The position numbers were made by a program, and so were the translations under genes. Of a stretch of 64,000 nt of DNA, positions 31,302-43,678 are shown in pieces; the first letter of the stretch is position 1, and each line of letters opens with the position of its first letter. The notes under the pieces are model-generated. The model did no database searches. It had not been told where the DNA came from and saw nothing but the letters and a program-made list of their open reading frames with translations. The DNA is from Diplodia intermedia (taxonomy: Eukaryota; Ascomycota; Dothideomycetes; Botryosphaeriales; Botryosphaeriaceae), in NCBI GenBank assembly GCA_021495925.1, contig JAKEKT010000043.1:219629-283628 (forward strand), read 5' to 3'.

Positions 31302-33797
31302 ATGGCATTACATGGAACCTCGCGCCTTCTCGAAAACTTCACAGGTCCCAGCACACCAGATCAGCAACTTCAAAAGACCTCACGATCAAATGAGCCCGTC
31401 TCGAAAATCAAATTGCGACAGCATACGGACTGCAACTTCTGTAAATCTTTCCTGCAGGATGGCGGAATACAGGTCCCAGATCCTGAGAGCTTCTGCAACC
31501 AACTGTTTCATGGAGATGCCTTTGGATGTTACACAATCAAAGACAGCTTTGATTGGAACCTTTGTGCGTTTTGCTCCCACTTGCGCCTCACGGTCCTATC
31601 CCGCTACGCTCGGCCGGATTCTCCCATATTCTGGATCTACCTAGACAATACCGCGACAATGCGCAGCCGCTCGGACTGTGTCTTCTGCCAGATGATGGTC
31701 AAAATCATCGAGAGATGCTCAGAGTGTCGTGCAGAGACTGGAGCACTCTCTCGAGTTAAGCTGCGCGTCAACACGGGCCAATTTTTGAACTTGGACGGTT
31801 TCATGGATATTATCCACGACGAGGATGAAGTCATCTCGGTGCTTCGATTCAACGATTGGATCGCTCGTCCCCAAAAGTCCGTATTACAGGAGATGGACAT
31901 TGACTGGGAAGAAGTGAACAGTTGGTTCACGAAAACCCAAAACAGTTCGTTCACGGATGAAATCTCGGCACCCTGCGAACATCTTCCGGCCGACTTCAGA
32001 GTTATTGATGTTCAACAATCCTGCATTGTTGAAGCACCTTCTGGATGCGAATACATTACCCTGAGCTACGTTTGGGGGAACGCACAACCTTCGAGCAACG
32101 TGTTCCAGACAACAAAAGCGAATATTGCTGACCTCAAATCTCCCGGAGGCTTGTCAGCGCAGAAAACCCCTCCCACAATCCAGGATGCTATGACAGTCTG
32201 TTCCCGGCTAGGCAAAAGGTATCTCTGGGTGGACAGATTCTGTATAATCCAGGACGATCCGAAATCCTGCCAAGAGCAGATTGACGCAATGGGCGACATC
32301 TATAAGAAAAGCTACGTCACTCTGGTAGCTTGGGACGGGGATGGAGCACACTTTGGACTCCGAGGTGTATCAAGGAATCGAGCATACCGACTTCAGCTTC
32401 CAGGAGTCAAAATACAGGAATATTGTCCTGAGCCAGACAACCTGCCAAACTCCATCTGGAGCAGCAGGGCTTGGACCTTGCAAGAGTCTCTACTTTCCCG
32501 CCGCCTCTTGATATTCACGGAGAAATCGATTCTTCTTGAGTGTTTGGGTGATTCGAAGGTCTACACCGATTCTACAGAAGCCCCGTACCTGTCTGGCAGA
32601 TTTCTCTACAGAGATTCCTCACGTTCCGACTATCTTACTAAATTACACGACTTCTCGCGCCGAAGTCTGAGTAACCCGATGGATATTCTACGAGCCTTTA
32701 CAGGCATCTTGCAAAATGACTTCGGCGCAAACCACATCTATGGACTACCCATCGCGATGTTTACGAAAGCACTGCTTTGGCTACCCACACATTGTAGGCA
32801 TCCACGGCCGACCGAAAACGGTTTTGTGTTTCCAAGCTGGTAATGGGCCTCAAGCATGGCTCCTATTACCAATTTCCAAGACCGCATGGGTTTTGAAGCG
32901 ATGCCAGTGGCTTCATGCGCAACTGCAATGAACAACTCAGATGGTGAAAAGCAGCTTTCGACCGTCTCTGTAGCTGGTACATTGGATCCTATCATATCAT
33001 CGTCAGCCAAATCCTATATTTGCCTTGCAAAAATTGCCCGCAAAGAAAATTTGGTTCGCACGAGCTCTCCCGCACCATTCGCTTTCCCAGGCACGGTGGA
33101 GGAACTGGATTCTTATCTCCTTGAAACACTCAAAGCTCATCAGACAGGCTTCAACAAGATGGTTTTGGAGCAATTTCCACCTGACCAAGCTCGCATGGCC
33201 CTGGCGACGCCCGGCAGCCTTCTCATAAGCACACAGAGCGTGGTGCTTTTGCTTGGGCATAGGCATAGGCTTCACAAATTCTATCCCGGACGGAACATGT
33301 TCAACATCCTCACACGCCGCCATCGGGTTGGATTCTTATTCTTCGACCACACAGAAGACGAGAACCGGATCTTTTCCGAACTTCGGAGCAGCGAGGAAGT
33401 TTGCGTTGAGCTTCTTGCACTCAGCATCGGCAACCATCTGAAACCCCCATTTGTGAGGACCCTCGATCTGCTCAACCGCAACGCGTATCCCAATTCCGAC
33501 AAGCTCAATTTTCTACTGCAAAGGCATGATGATTTCTGGGACGACCAAGTGGCAGCCAGTAAGATGCTCGGTGTCATGGACCCAGGCCAAGATGCAGGAG
33601 AATCGCTGTATTATCGAGAAACTAGCTGGGCCAACGACCCAGAGGCCCCAGTGAATAAACAAAATCACATAGTTGTCGTAAACGTCATGGCCATCGAGAC
33701 GAAGGATGGAATCTCGCGTCGGATTGGTCTTGGTCAGATTTTCCTCAAACGATGGGTCGAGTGTGATCCTCAGTTCGGTACTTTCCTACTCCGGTAG
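31302..33797 (+). pseudogene. HET-domain gene with an in-frame premature stop
   Basis: Heterokaryon-incompatibility (HET) domain gene, a class that triggers cell death after fusion of unlike fungal individuals. From the ATG at 31302 the frame runs to TAA at 32841-32843 (513 codons), then continues in the same frame for 318 codons to TAG at 33797. HET motifs are intact before the break: YITLSYVWG (about residue 251), RYLWVDRFCI (about 307), AWTLQESLLSRR (about 390). The Cys-rich N-terminal region (NFCKSF, CAFCSHL, CVFCQMM) may bind zinc. The break falls inside the conserved FPSWSWAS motif, which here reads FPSW-stop-WAS, so one base change in a Ser codon (TCA to TAA) would explain it. A donor-like GTAATG overlaps the stop, but none of the nearby acceptors I tried restores frame. 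It could be a null allele, an assembly error, or a functional 513-aa product. Third positions are less G/C-rich than in the metabolic genes. Confidence 0.85.
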
Positions 33798-34058
33798 ATT
33801 TGCATTGGCTATGCCTTAGCAGTATCTTTCTTATTCTCCTATTCGCAACATTCAAGCCATATCACACGTCTATAGCCCCAAACCGCTCGTCAGGAGACTT
33901 CGCAATGCCCAAAGGTGCTTTTGCTGTTCATAAACCACTGCACATCGAATGAAGAGTAAGAATGCACAACAAATCCAATCATGAATCATCATATCATACG
34001 TCAACAACCAAAGCCCCCACATCCGAACATCAACAGCATCCCCATCCAAGCCGGACAT

Positions 34059-35731
34059 CTACCTCGCCTCCCTCTCCCCCTCCTCCACCCTCGCCTCGCC
34101 ACTCCTCTCCACATCCCCCTGCGCCTTCAGCACATCCAACTCCTTCCACGGAATCCTAAACACCAGCGGACTAACCAGCACCATGACCGTCGCGGCGCCC
34201 AGAAACCCCGCGGTCACGCCCCACCCCATGCGATAGTCGGGCGCATCCCTATCGGGCCAGATGCGGCTGCCGTACACGCTCGACAAATTGCCACACGCAT
34301 TGACCAGCGCGAGCACGATGGCGCGCTTCTCGGGCGGGGTATTGATGGTGTTGGAGATCCACGCGAGCGCGAGGGGCAGCGCGGTCCAGATGCCAGCGGC
34401 GACGAAGCACGTCATGACGTAGCGGACGACGTGGTGTGCGACGGCGGCGCAGACGACGGCGCCGGCGCAGCCGAGGGCGAGGAAGGCGGCGACGAAGGGG
34501 GCGCGCGCGCCCGTGCCGCCGCGGCGGCGCTGCACGCGGTCGGCGGCGACGGCGGCGCAGTTGGCGACGAGCGCGGCGACGACGTAGATGGGCACCGTCA
34601 TGTACTGCGCCGTGACGCCGTCGTAGCCGAGCGTCTTGGTGAGCGTCGGGATGAAGTACGAGATGGTGCCCGAGCCGACGTTGAGCATCAGCAGCACGAG
34701 GAAGAACCACGTGCGGTAGTCGACGACGGCGGCGGCGAAGGCCTGCGTGTGCGTGAGGCGGCGGCCGGCGCTGCTGCTGGCGTCGCCGCCCTCGCGCGAG
34801 CGCGTGTCGGCGATGAGGCGGATGGTCGCGAGCTGCTTTTCTTCGAGGTTGAGGGCGGGCGACGTCGCCGGGTAGTCGAGCAGGATGAAGATGGCGCAGA
34901 AGGCGACGCCGCAGGTGCACACGCCTTCGACGATGAAGAGCCAGCGCCAGCCGCTGATGCCGTGGGCGTTGTGGAGGCCGTCGGTGATGCCGCCGGAGAT
35001 GAGGCCGCCGACGGCGCCGGAGAGGGTGGCGGCCGTGTAGAAGATGGTGAAGCGCTTGCCTGGGGAGATGGGTTAGAGGAGAAGGGCTTGGTGGGATGCT
35101 TGGGGATCCTCCTTACCAAGTTCGCCACTGGTATACCAGCAGCTCAGCAGGTAGAGAACACCGGGGAAGAAGCCCGACTCGATGCATCCGACAACGAAGC
35201 GGAAGGCGAGCATGGCCCCGTAGGTCTGGGAGGCAGACATGGCTGCGCTCAAGGCACCCCAGACGATCATGATGCCGGGCAGGAACAGCGACGGGCGCGA
35301 CCGACTGAGGATCATGTTGGAGGGAACCTCGCAAAGGAGGTAGCCGAAGAAGAAGATGGACAAGACCCAAGCGTACTTCTGGTCGTCGAGGTTGAGGTCG
35401 TCTTCCATGCCGGCGATCTTGGCATTGCCCTGATGGGTTGTCAGCATTGAGGGCATGGGAGCAGATGGGCTGGGTGGGCACTCACGATGTTTGTGCGATC
35501 GACGTAGTTGAGAATGTACATGATCCAGAGAATAGGCATCAAACGCAGGTCAATCTTACGCAAGAGCTTCTTCTCCTCGGGCGAGCCGGGCACGTAGTTG
35601 CGCAGAGCCTCCTCGAGCTCCTCGTCGACATCGCCCGGCTTCACGGCATCAGGCATCTCGAGCTGTTCGGCACGCAGGTCCTCGGCTTTGTCCATGCTCG
35701 CACGGACCGACGCCGTCTCGGATTGGCCCAT
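34059..35731 (-). CDS. MFS transporter, Dal5/TNA1-type (anion:cation symporter)
   Basis: Twelve-helix plasma-membrane permease of the fungal allantoate/nicotinate/pantothenate group (anion:cation symporter family), which imports small organic anions with protons. Three exons (35731-35486, 35429-35117, 35059-34059) give 519 aa, with introns of 56 and 57 nt. Splicing creates the family signature LNYVDRTNIGNAKIAGMEDD at the end of helix 1. Then come YAWVLSIFFFGYLLCEVPSN and RFVVGCIESGFFPGVLYLLS (helices 2-5), and SGWRWLFIVEG before helix 6. A long cytosolic loop (residues about 245-290) follows, then six more helices, with WISNTINTPPEKRAIVLALVNACGNLSSVYGS near helices 10-11. The acidic N terminus is typical. 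The substrate cannot be assigned from sequence. Its stop is about 260 bases from the stop of the convergent HET-domain gene. Confidence 0.93.
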
Positions 35732-38700
35732 GTTGAAGACTGCAGGATAGAGGGACTGGGGCAGCAAAGATGAGGGGCGGAGACGGCGGGAGGCGAAGGG
35801 GACGACAGTGAAGAGACATGGGACGCGGGAGAGCAGTTCTATATGCAGGCTGGCTGGCAGCAATACAAATCACGTCTCCACCTCGACGAAGCTCAATACT
35901 ACCACGCCGCTCCCGCACCGACATTGAGCTTGGCTGGGTTAAGCGACGCCTCCGAGAGCCCCACGGGGAGCGGAGGGCGGTGATTGGAGACAGTGAGTAC
36001 CGCGCGTGGGAGCCGTGGCAGATCCGAGGTGTTCAGGGCGGCTGTCACCCCACGGGTCCGAAATGTGGGTGTTTCGTCCGTGTATGCGGTCACGGTGGAG
36101 CCGTGGGTGCGGCTCTGGGCCAAGGGTTGGGGCTGGGTGGCTCCGAGGAGGCCAAAAGCCGGGCACTGGGATGCCGATTGCGGCAACCGGACAGCCAGTG
36201 CTTCTCGACCGGTCGGCGTCTGGCGGACCAGCCGACCAATGACAGGGCGCGCAGAAGGAGCGACGACGCGCTTTTTGCCGACGGGCGGGCGGTGTGTTGG
36301 GCCGGCCTGTCCTGGCCTGCTCACTAAAAGGCGGCCGCCGGCTGCAGGCTTCTCAACAACATTTCCGAGCCATTTGCCGTCTGCAGCAGCGCCGCAGCAC
36401 GCTGACAGCAGCTCGGTTGGCGTAGAAGCGAGGTGTGGGTGAAGGGCATGAGTAGGGTCGGCGTCCCCGCTCTCCAGTCTTCCCCGTGGGCAGCGCAGTG
36501 GCCGGAGATAGCGGTGGGTCTGTCGGATTCGACAAGCAAGGCCAGCCGTTGTGGGGAACTGGCAAGTTTCTGCGACGAACGTGACCGCGATGACGACGAC
36601 CGCGAGGGCCGTTGCATTCAAAAGAGCGCGCACCCGCCCATGGCGACGGCGGGCGGTGGACAGTGACGGTCGACGGCGGCGGTGCGTGGTGTTGTGCCTG
36701 AGCGACGCTTAGTGGAAGCTTGTCAGCGCCGCGCCTGCCACAACCGCGGCCTGCCACCTGCCAGATCGGATTTCTTCTTCGCCTCTTCTCCCGCGCTTCT
36801 CTGCATGCGCTTCTCGCCCGCGATTTCCGCAGCTGCATGTTTGCGCTGGTCGAGATTCTGGCGCCGATCCCGTGCATGAGACGGGCCCCAGAGATGCGCG
36901 CCAGGAGCTACAGACTACGCGGGAATCGTTTGCCACGCCGCGCCGGGCGGCAGCGTCGCCGGCCGGCCGCCGGCACGGGCAGCCAGGCCCCAGATCACGC
37001 ACTAACCACCCCGCATCCGGCGCATCACCGCGCTGCCCGTGCTCGCTGCCACCGCCCACGCCGGTCCGAGGCTCGACGCTCTCTCGTCCCGCATCTTCCC
37101 GTCGTACGAGGCATGGCTCGTCTGACCTGCTCCGCGCGCGAGAGCGGCCGAGCCAATGCCGAGCGTCTGGCAAATCACAATCCTTTCGGCTGAACCACGG
37201 CCGCTCTGCGCCTTGGACTCGCCCACGGCGCACTACGCCAGCGTGAAACAGCCACGCCCACCACTGCAGCCGCCAGGGTCAAGCATCAGCAGGCCAGGCA
37301 CGGCACGGAACGCCCAGGGCAGCCTGCAGCAGGCGCAATGCCGTTGCATTAGCTGTCGAGCTGCAAGCGAAAGACACGGCACGGCGCAGACTCGGAGGGC
37401 TCATTGATGATCCAGCCAATCGCGCCCCTGCGACTTTTTCTCCCGCTTTTCTAGAACAAGTACCGCGCGGCCCATTCCCGAACCACACCCACCGTCTGCG
37501 TGCTGCTGCCTTTGCTTTTTGACTTTCCGTCGCCCAAAACCCGCAAATTAACCTCTGCCACGAGCTGTATGGCTTCCCCTTACCTAGACCGCCGATTGCT
37601 TGCCTTAGTCCTGCATGCAATGCCGTCGTTAACCCCCGCGACCCTCTTCGACCATCTTTCCAGAACCGAGCCATCGACGCTGAGATCAATGACAGATAGT
37701 AGTGCGCCAGCGCCAGCGCCGCCCCAGCCCCAATCTCGCTCTTAGTGAGTGCCACAATGCTGCCGCACTGATGCCACCCGCATCCGAGCGTCCCCTCGGC
37801 CGTCCCCACTGTCAGCCGGCCTTCGTCAGCCCTACGTGCTGTCATGATGTGACACATTCATGCCAGACCTGCCCCCTCTGCATCCCGTCTGCCCTCGTGA
37901 CACACGACGGCGACGAAGATCACACCAGGGGGGGAACACGACAACGGTGCCGCACCGAAGCTTCTAGCGCCCAAGAATAGAGAGAAAAAGCAAGCAAGCA
38001 ATAATGCGGGAAGAGGGAACGAGGCTGGGCGCCCTGGCTGCTGCAGCCAGCCAGCTGTGGCAGAATGGCTGCAGCAGTAGTATCGCCGCAACCGCCCCAG
38101 ACCTGCACCTTCTTCTTCGTGCCTTCTACCATTTCCCCGTTTCCCCTTCTCGCCGACGTTAGATTCGCCGCGCTGGCGCAGGAACGAACCACCCTCGTCA
38201 CATTCCGTGACGTCGCTGCGGCACCTCTGCGCCATGGCGTTCATCTCCCTCTCTCGCGAGAAATTATTGACAGCGGGGGCCGGCCCCTTCCTTCCTCCTC
38301 CACCTCCCTCATCCTCTCCCAAGCTAAGACCGTTGGCTTGGGGGAGGAGGGGAGGAAGGGGAGCTTGCGCCCGAAGCTAAGCGGCGTAGTCGATGTCTTA
38401 CCTCCATCTCACGAAGGGCGTTGTCATCGACTTCTTTAGCTCCCACCCTGCCCAATCTCCGTTGCGTTGCGGTTAAGCTCACATCGTCAGATTCCATCTC
38501 TTGATCTCCCCTTTTTTAGCGCGGGTGCCTCGACTACAGTTTCCCTGTTTGACCATGTCGAGCATATGCTTTTGCTATATTCGTCACGAGGCGAAAAGAA
38601 GGGGCGGGACGGGAAACGGCGCCAAAAAAAAAAAAAAAAAAGGAACGACGATCTCCTTCTAACAGAACGGCGGCTCGTTCCATCACGCGAAGCGGGGACG

Positions 38701-41081
38701 AATGATGGAGGATCGTTGGGCCCGGTAACGAAGTGGGGGAAGGGGGAGGGGCCGGCTACTATTAGGGAGGGAAAACTAGAAGACGACTAGAAACGATAGA
38801 GGGATGGAAACAACGGCTCCCACCCAATTCCTTCCTGCCGCCCCACCCCCCACCTCCCGACGCAAAGTGATAGGCAGTTGGCGTGCGCTACCGACGTTGC
38901 CGCCATTGTCTGGGATAAGAACAATTCAGTAAGGCGTGCACGCGCGCGCGCGCCTCGTCGTTCGTCGTCGTCGAGCCACGGCTTAGTTGCTCTACGCTGT
39001 GTAAGCCCTGAAAGCTTGCTCCGGCTTACTGCAAGGTTTAAACCGGGGGCTTTCTAATTCTGTACGAATTGGCGGTATGTACAGACTCAGATCGAGATAG
39101 CGAAGGACTTTTGATCGATGATTTTGTGAAGCGTTAAAAAAAAAAAATGATACAAACCGGTTTTCCTTTTCGGGCTACCTGTGTTTGCTCCACTATATTC
39201 CGTAGGATTTTTGGTTTGCAGCAAAGGCAGGGTCTGAGGCACGTATGCGCGTATGCACGCATGCACACGCACACCGGCCCAACCGTGATAGTACCATCGA
39301 CGTGGCTGACGATGATGATGATGATGATGACGGGAGGCCCCACCGGCCCCCCATATGTGTTCATTGCGCATCAAGCTACTGCTGGTACCTTGGCAACAAC
39401 AGTCGAGGGACGGCGTGCGGCGGACGGCGGACGGCTGGAGAGACGAGACCGGACGATAGACTACACACGGGAGCGCGTTCGCATTCCGTGCGTTTTCTAG
39501 CGCGGGTGGGCGTTGCGCGCACGGGTTGAATGATTAGGCGGAGGAGGGGGGTTTGGTGCTATTGCAGACAATCCGCATGTATGTATGTACCTACGGGTGG
39601 TGCAGAGACCCTGCCCAAAAAAAGGGAAAATGCTCAATCGGTGAGCGGCACTCTCATCCGGCCCACCCACAAAAGGCATCCCGTATTATTTTCCCTTACT
39701 ATTTTTTCTCTCGTCGTTCATTTGCTCGTGTGTCTGCTTTCGCGTTGGGCAACAATGCATCGCCTCTCCTTCCTCTTCGCGAACGCACTTGCATGGGGGG
39801 CTGCGTCTTCACCGGCGCGCGCGCGGCAGAGAGACGTGGCGCGCGGCGCAGCGTGGCGGGGCGGACGCGGGACATGCACCACCCACGGAAGGTGTGGTGT
39901 GTGTGCACGTGGATAGCGCCTCGCGATAGCAACGCTGCCAGGGGGTGTGGTGCGCTGGGCAGCGGCCGGGGGTCAGCATTGATTGCACGTGCATGCGAGC
40001 AACGATTATGGTGTGAGCAGGCAAAAAAAGCGGTGATGATGATTATTGTTGTGATGGATGAATTGCATGGGGGAAACACCAACACCTCCCGGACAGAAGC
40101 CACGCGCGGAAACGTGCTTGTTGACGCGCAGAAGCGACAAAGGAGATTTAGCTCCTGGCACATGGCAGAGACAGGCATTCATGTTCGCATGTATCTCCCT
40201 TGTCACGCTTATCTTCGCCTGTTCGGGGGGGTGGGGTGGTTGGAGGCTAGAAGCTGCGACGTCGGAGCGACGCGGGCGTCGAGGGGGGGTGCAGAAGGCA
40301 GGAGGGGAGAAAGCGGGGATTTCTTGGATGGGGGCGGGAAGGAAGGAAGGGGAGGGAGAAGAATGGAAGGAAGGGAGACAGCAGAGAGGGGTAGGTAGTA
40401 AGCTACCAGCTAGTGGAGCGAAACGGACCCTAAGGGAAAAAAAAGAAGGTTTGACGGCGGCAAGGTGCAGGGGCTAACCACCACGCGACGAAGAGGAGCC
40501 CGCGAACCCGGACGCCAGCTGCATCATCGCTGCGCAGACGCGAGCCACGAAGCTTCGACTCGAGACCCAAAGTTGCGGTGTGCAACTCTGCAAGCTGCAT
40601 GTCAAACTGGCTCGTCGTCTTGACTGAAGAGGAGCCCGTGGTTGTGGCAATCACCCCCGGTCCGGGGCGCCTGGCAGCTGTTTAATTCAGGAAGCAGCCT
40701 TCGCTCTTGGCCAACCACACCACTGCGGCACACGCGCGTCGATCATCAGGAAAACCGCTAATTTGCTAATGCGAAATACCGTTCCCGCTCTCTATATGCA
40801 GATCCCGTGTTGCTCGCCAATCCGATTGCTTGCCGAGCCGATACGTCATCTCTAAAGCTGTACATGAGTCGTGATTCCCAGCCTAAGTGGAAAAAGAAAC
40901 ATCGAAGAAACATCGTAGCAACGCCGAAGGAAGAACACCCCGCCCGGTCGCCCCCGGGCCCATGCACATGCAACTTTTCAATCGTGATAGCCGTCGTGAT
41001 CCTCGTGGCCCCTCCGAACAACGCCAGCAAAGCAATGCACCAAACAACGCCGCCCAAAAATGCCTTCAACTAAACGGGACC
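35732..41081. other. Gene-poor 5.3 kb stretch
   Basis: No gene recognised between the transporter start and the 3' end of the Zn2Cys6 gene. The first part (about 35.8-37.4 kb) is GC-rich with many overlapping, motif-free open frames. From about 38 kb simple sequence accumulates: an 18-base A run at 38624-38641, alternating CG near 38940-38953, another A run near 39136-39147, (GAT)n at 39311-39330, and purine-rich DNA near 40280-40390. An ATG at 39755 starts a 53-codon frame with a hydrophobic, signal-like N terminus, but nothing else supports it. A non-coding RNA or a very divergent gene is possible. Confidence 0.4.
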
Positions 41082-43678
41082 CTAGTCCTCCACCCACGCC
41101 GGCTGGTTCGGGTTGTCGGCAAGCCAGCTGCTGACCGGTGTGCCCGTTGCGCTCACCGCCGACGTCACGCTTGCCGCGCACCTTGCCTGCTGCACCGGCG
41201 TCGCGACTGCGCTGCGCACGCTGCCGTCGTCCGTCGTCCAGCTGGGGATGCCCGCCAGATACGTGGCGTTCGAGCTGCTCATCGGCCAGCTGGTTGCTGG
41301 GTTGCTGACCGGCGGCATGCGCGGCGTCGAATTGAAGCTCTCGCTCGACGGCGGGCTGTTCAAGGGCCAGCCGACCACCGGGAGAGAGGAAGCAACGGCG
41401 TCAAACACGCCCGCCGGGAGATACTGCTCGTCCGGCCCGAACCAGTCGAGGCTGCTGCCCGCCCATGACATTGGAATCTCCGACGGATGAGACGACGGCG
41501 GCGGCCAGACCATGGTTGCGTCGACGGGCGACATTGCCTGCGGAGTGTTGATGCTGCCGTTGCTGATGGTAGTGTTGATCGAGGGGTTGCGCTTGGCGTG
41601 CGCGTGCATGACGCGCGCCTCGCGATCCTTGAACTTCTTGAGCATGTGAGCAAGCCCGCGGGCTGTGTGCGTAGAGACGTGGCGATCGCCCGCCTTAGCG
41701 TCGCTGAGTAGCCTGATGACGCGCTGCACGAGGTCGACAATCAACCCGAAGTTGGTATTGAGCTGTGCTGACCGCCAATTGCTGTGCACCTTCATGAGGA
41801 ACACGGTGGAGAAGGTGATGGTGGTGGAGAGATACAGCGGGACACCGACAATGGATTTGCGGATGTCGGGCTCGTCCAGCACGAAGCTGAGGCAGGTCGT
41901 GGCATTCTCAATGGCCATGTTGATGAACTCGCGACGAGGATCGTTGTGGCTGAGGGTAGAGATGCCGCGCAGGCAGATGGCATTGAGCTGCAGCTTGGCG
42001 AAGCTCAGGTGGAGCGTGCAGCCTTTGGCGGGGTACGTATCAATGTACGGGTTGGGGGCTGCCAATGCTGTTAGCTTGGATTTAGCGAGACGCGGGACCA
42101 ACAACCCAGACTTACCCAGACGCGATTCCCACGTGTTCTTCCACTCGTCGAGGTTGGCATTGAACGACCTGATGGCTGACAGGTCGTCCCTAGTGATGGG
42201 CCTGTCGCTGTCATGACCGAACTTGTTGAAGACCCTGCTGAGGACCTTGAAGACGCCCACCTGAGACTGGAGGCGGAGGTCGGCGTTGGTGACGGTCGGG
42301 AGGGAAAGGAACCTCTCGTGGTCCGAGATCGCTTCGTCTTCGTGGATGACCGGCGGCCTGTTGTAGGCCAGGGAGAAATGGTGATCGCACACGTAGAGCA
42401 GGTACCAGAGCCTGGCACGCTCAATGGCATCCATCGAGCCCATGATGGCCTTGGAGTAGGCAGTGTGCAGGTGCATTTCGGTGGCCATGCGCACGGCGTG
42501 GCCAGAGAGCTTCCAGCTCACCTCGGAAAGATAGAAGGCTCCAATGCAGAGGGCGCGGACATCATCCAGGGAGTGATGCCTCTCGAACATGGACTCGGAG
42601 ACGAGGGCGAGGAACTCGTTGTAGCAGACATCGAGGATCTGCTCTGCGTCGGGGACATGCAGGGCAGTGACGGAGAGGATGGCGGTGAGGAGGAGCGGAG
42701 AGGACTCCCGGACGGACTGCAGGTTGTCGTGGACCATGGCAACGCCGCCCCAGATGTACTGGTTTAGCGAGGCATTGAAGCGGGCGAAGAACTCCTCGGC
42801 CTGGGCTTCGGAGATCTTGCCCTGGGCGATGATGTCGGTGGCCATGGGGTTGCGTCTTGAACCGTCGAGGCGCTCGGAATTGCTGCTGCGGAGGTTCTTG
42901 AGCTTGGTGACCTCGAAGAGCGAGGCCATGGGGCCGGACGTCATGGCGCCCTCGTCGGGCTCCTCTTTGCTTGGCGGTTCGGGTGAGTTGTCTCTGGTCA
43001 TGACCATGCCGGGGACGCTGCGGGTCCGGGGCGATTGATACTCCGAGTGGGGAGGGGTAGGGCCAGACGAGGGCTGGCTGTTGACGCCGTTGGTGTGGGG
43101 AGTCACCTTGGCCATGGCGGGAGAGGCGGAGTCGTTCCGCGACTGGGAGCTAGAAATAGACTCGAGGCTGGGCAGGTTGTTGCGGTGGAGCAGATCCGAG
43201 ACAGCGTGGTGAAGCTGCTCGTACTTGATCTCCATGGACCTCTTCCACCTAGAGCAAGCAGGTTAGCGCGTGGGTGCGGGGGAGCGGGTGCACTGGGCGT
43301 ACTCGTTCTCGTCGTCGAGCAGCGTCTGCAAGCTCTTGTTGATGACGCACTTGAGGCCGAGGCGGCGGCAGCGCGCACACGGGTTGCTGCCGCCATTGCT
43401 GCCCTCGGCGATGTCGCACTTGACCTTGCGGCTCTGGCACTCCTTGCCTGCGGGGTGTCAGTAGGGCGCTGGCGGGGGCGGGGTAGGCTGAGGCCGGACG
43501 CGACACCAGAGGGGGCACACTCACAGGCTCGGATCTTGCGCGAGATCTTGGGCGTGTGGTCGGGCGTCGAGGCGGAGAGGGGTTGCGACTGCGGCGGGTG
43601 CGGCGCGGTTGGGCGCTCGTTGGGGAGCGGCGACGAGCCCGCGGGCAGGTCGGTCATTTGGGTGAAGCTGCGCTTCAT
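41082..43678 (-). CDS. Zn2Cys6 transcription factor with fungal MHR domain
   Basis: Fungal binuclear zinc-cluster transcription factor, 805 aa, nuclear. Four exons: 43678-43525, 43447-43294, 43248-42116, 42058-41082. The zinc cluster is assembled across intron 1: Cys 52, 55, 62, 75, 78 and 85 in ACKECQSRKVKCD...NPCARCRRLGLKC, with a rather long 12-residue middle loop (GSNGGSN). A coiled-coil-like dimerisation segment follows (NEYAQWKRSMEIKYEQLHHA), then a Ser/Pro-rich linker. The middle homology region (about 220-560) shows AFYLSEVSWKLSGHAVRMAT and ERARLWYLLYVCDHHFSLAY. The C terminus is Ser/Pro/Thr-rich. The third intron (42115-42059, GTAAGT, CTAAC, GGCAG) is 57 nt, divisible by three and stop-free, so a careless model would translate it. 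No target pathway can be assigned: the gene stands alone, not beside a cluster. Confidence 0.93.

Noticed and set aside
32840..32960. Intron beginning at GTAATG (32840) to explain the HET stop codon
   Set aside because: The AG acceptors I checked over the next 170 bases either create a stop at the junction or shift frame. The motif FPSW-x-WAS is best explained by a single base change.
33981..35450. Long + strand frame antisense to the MFS transporter
   Set aside because: It mirrors GC3-rich codons of the transporter. The minus-strand frame carries the MFS motifs and correct introns.
39755..39916. Short frame with a signal-peptide-like start (MHRLSFLFANALAW)
   Set aside because: Only 53 codons, the rest Arg/Gly-rich translation of GC repeats. 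Not enough to call a secreted protein.
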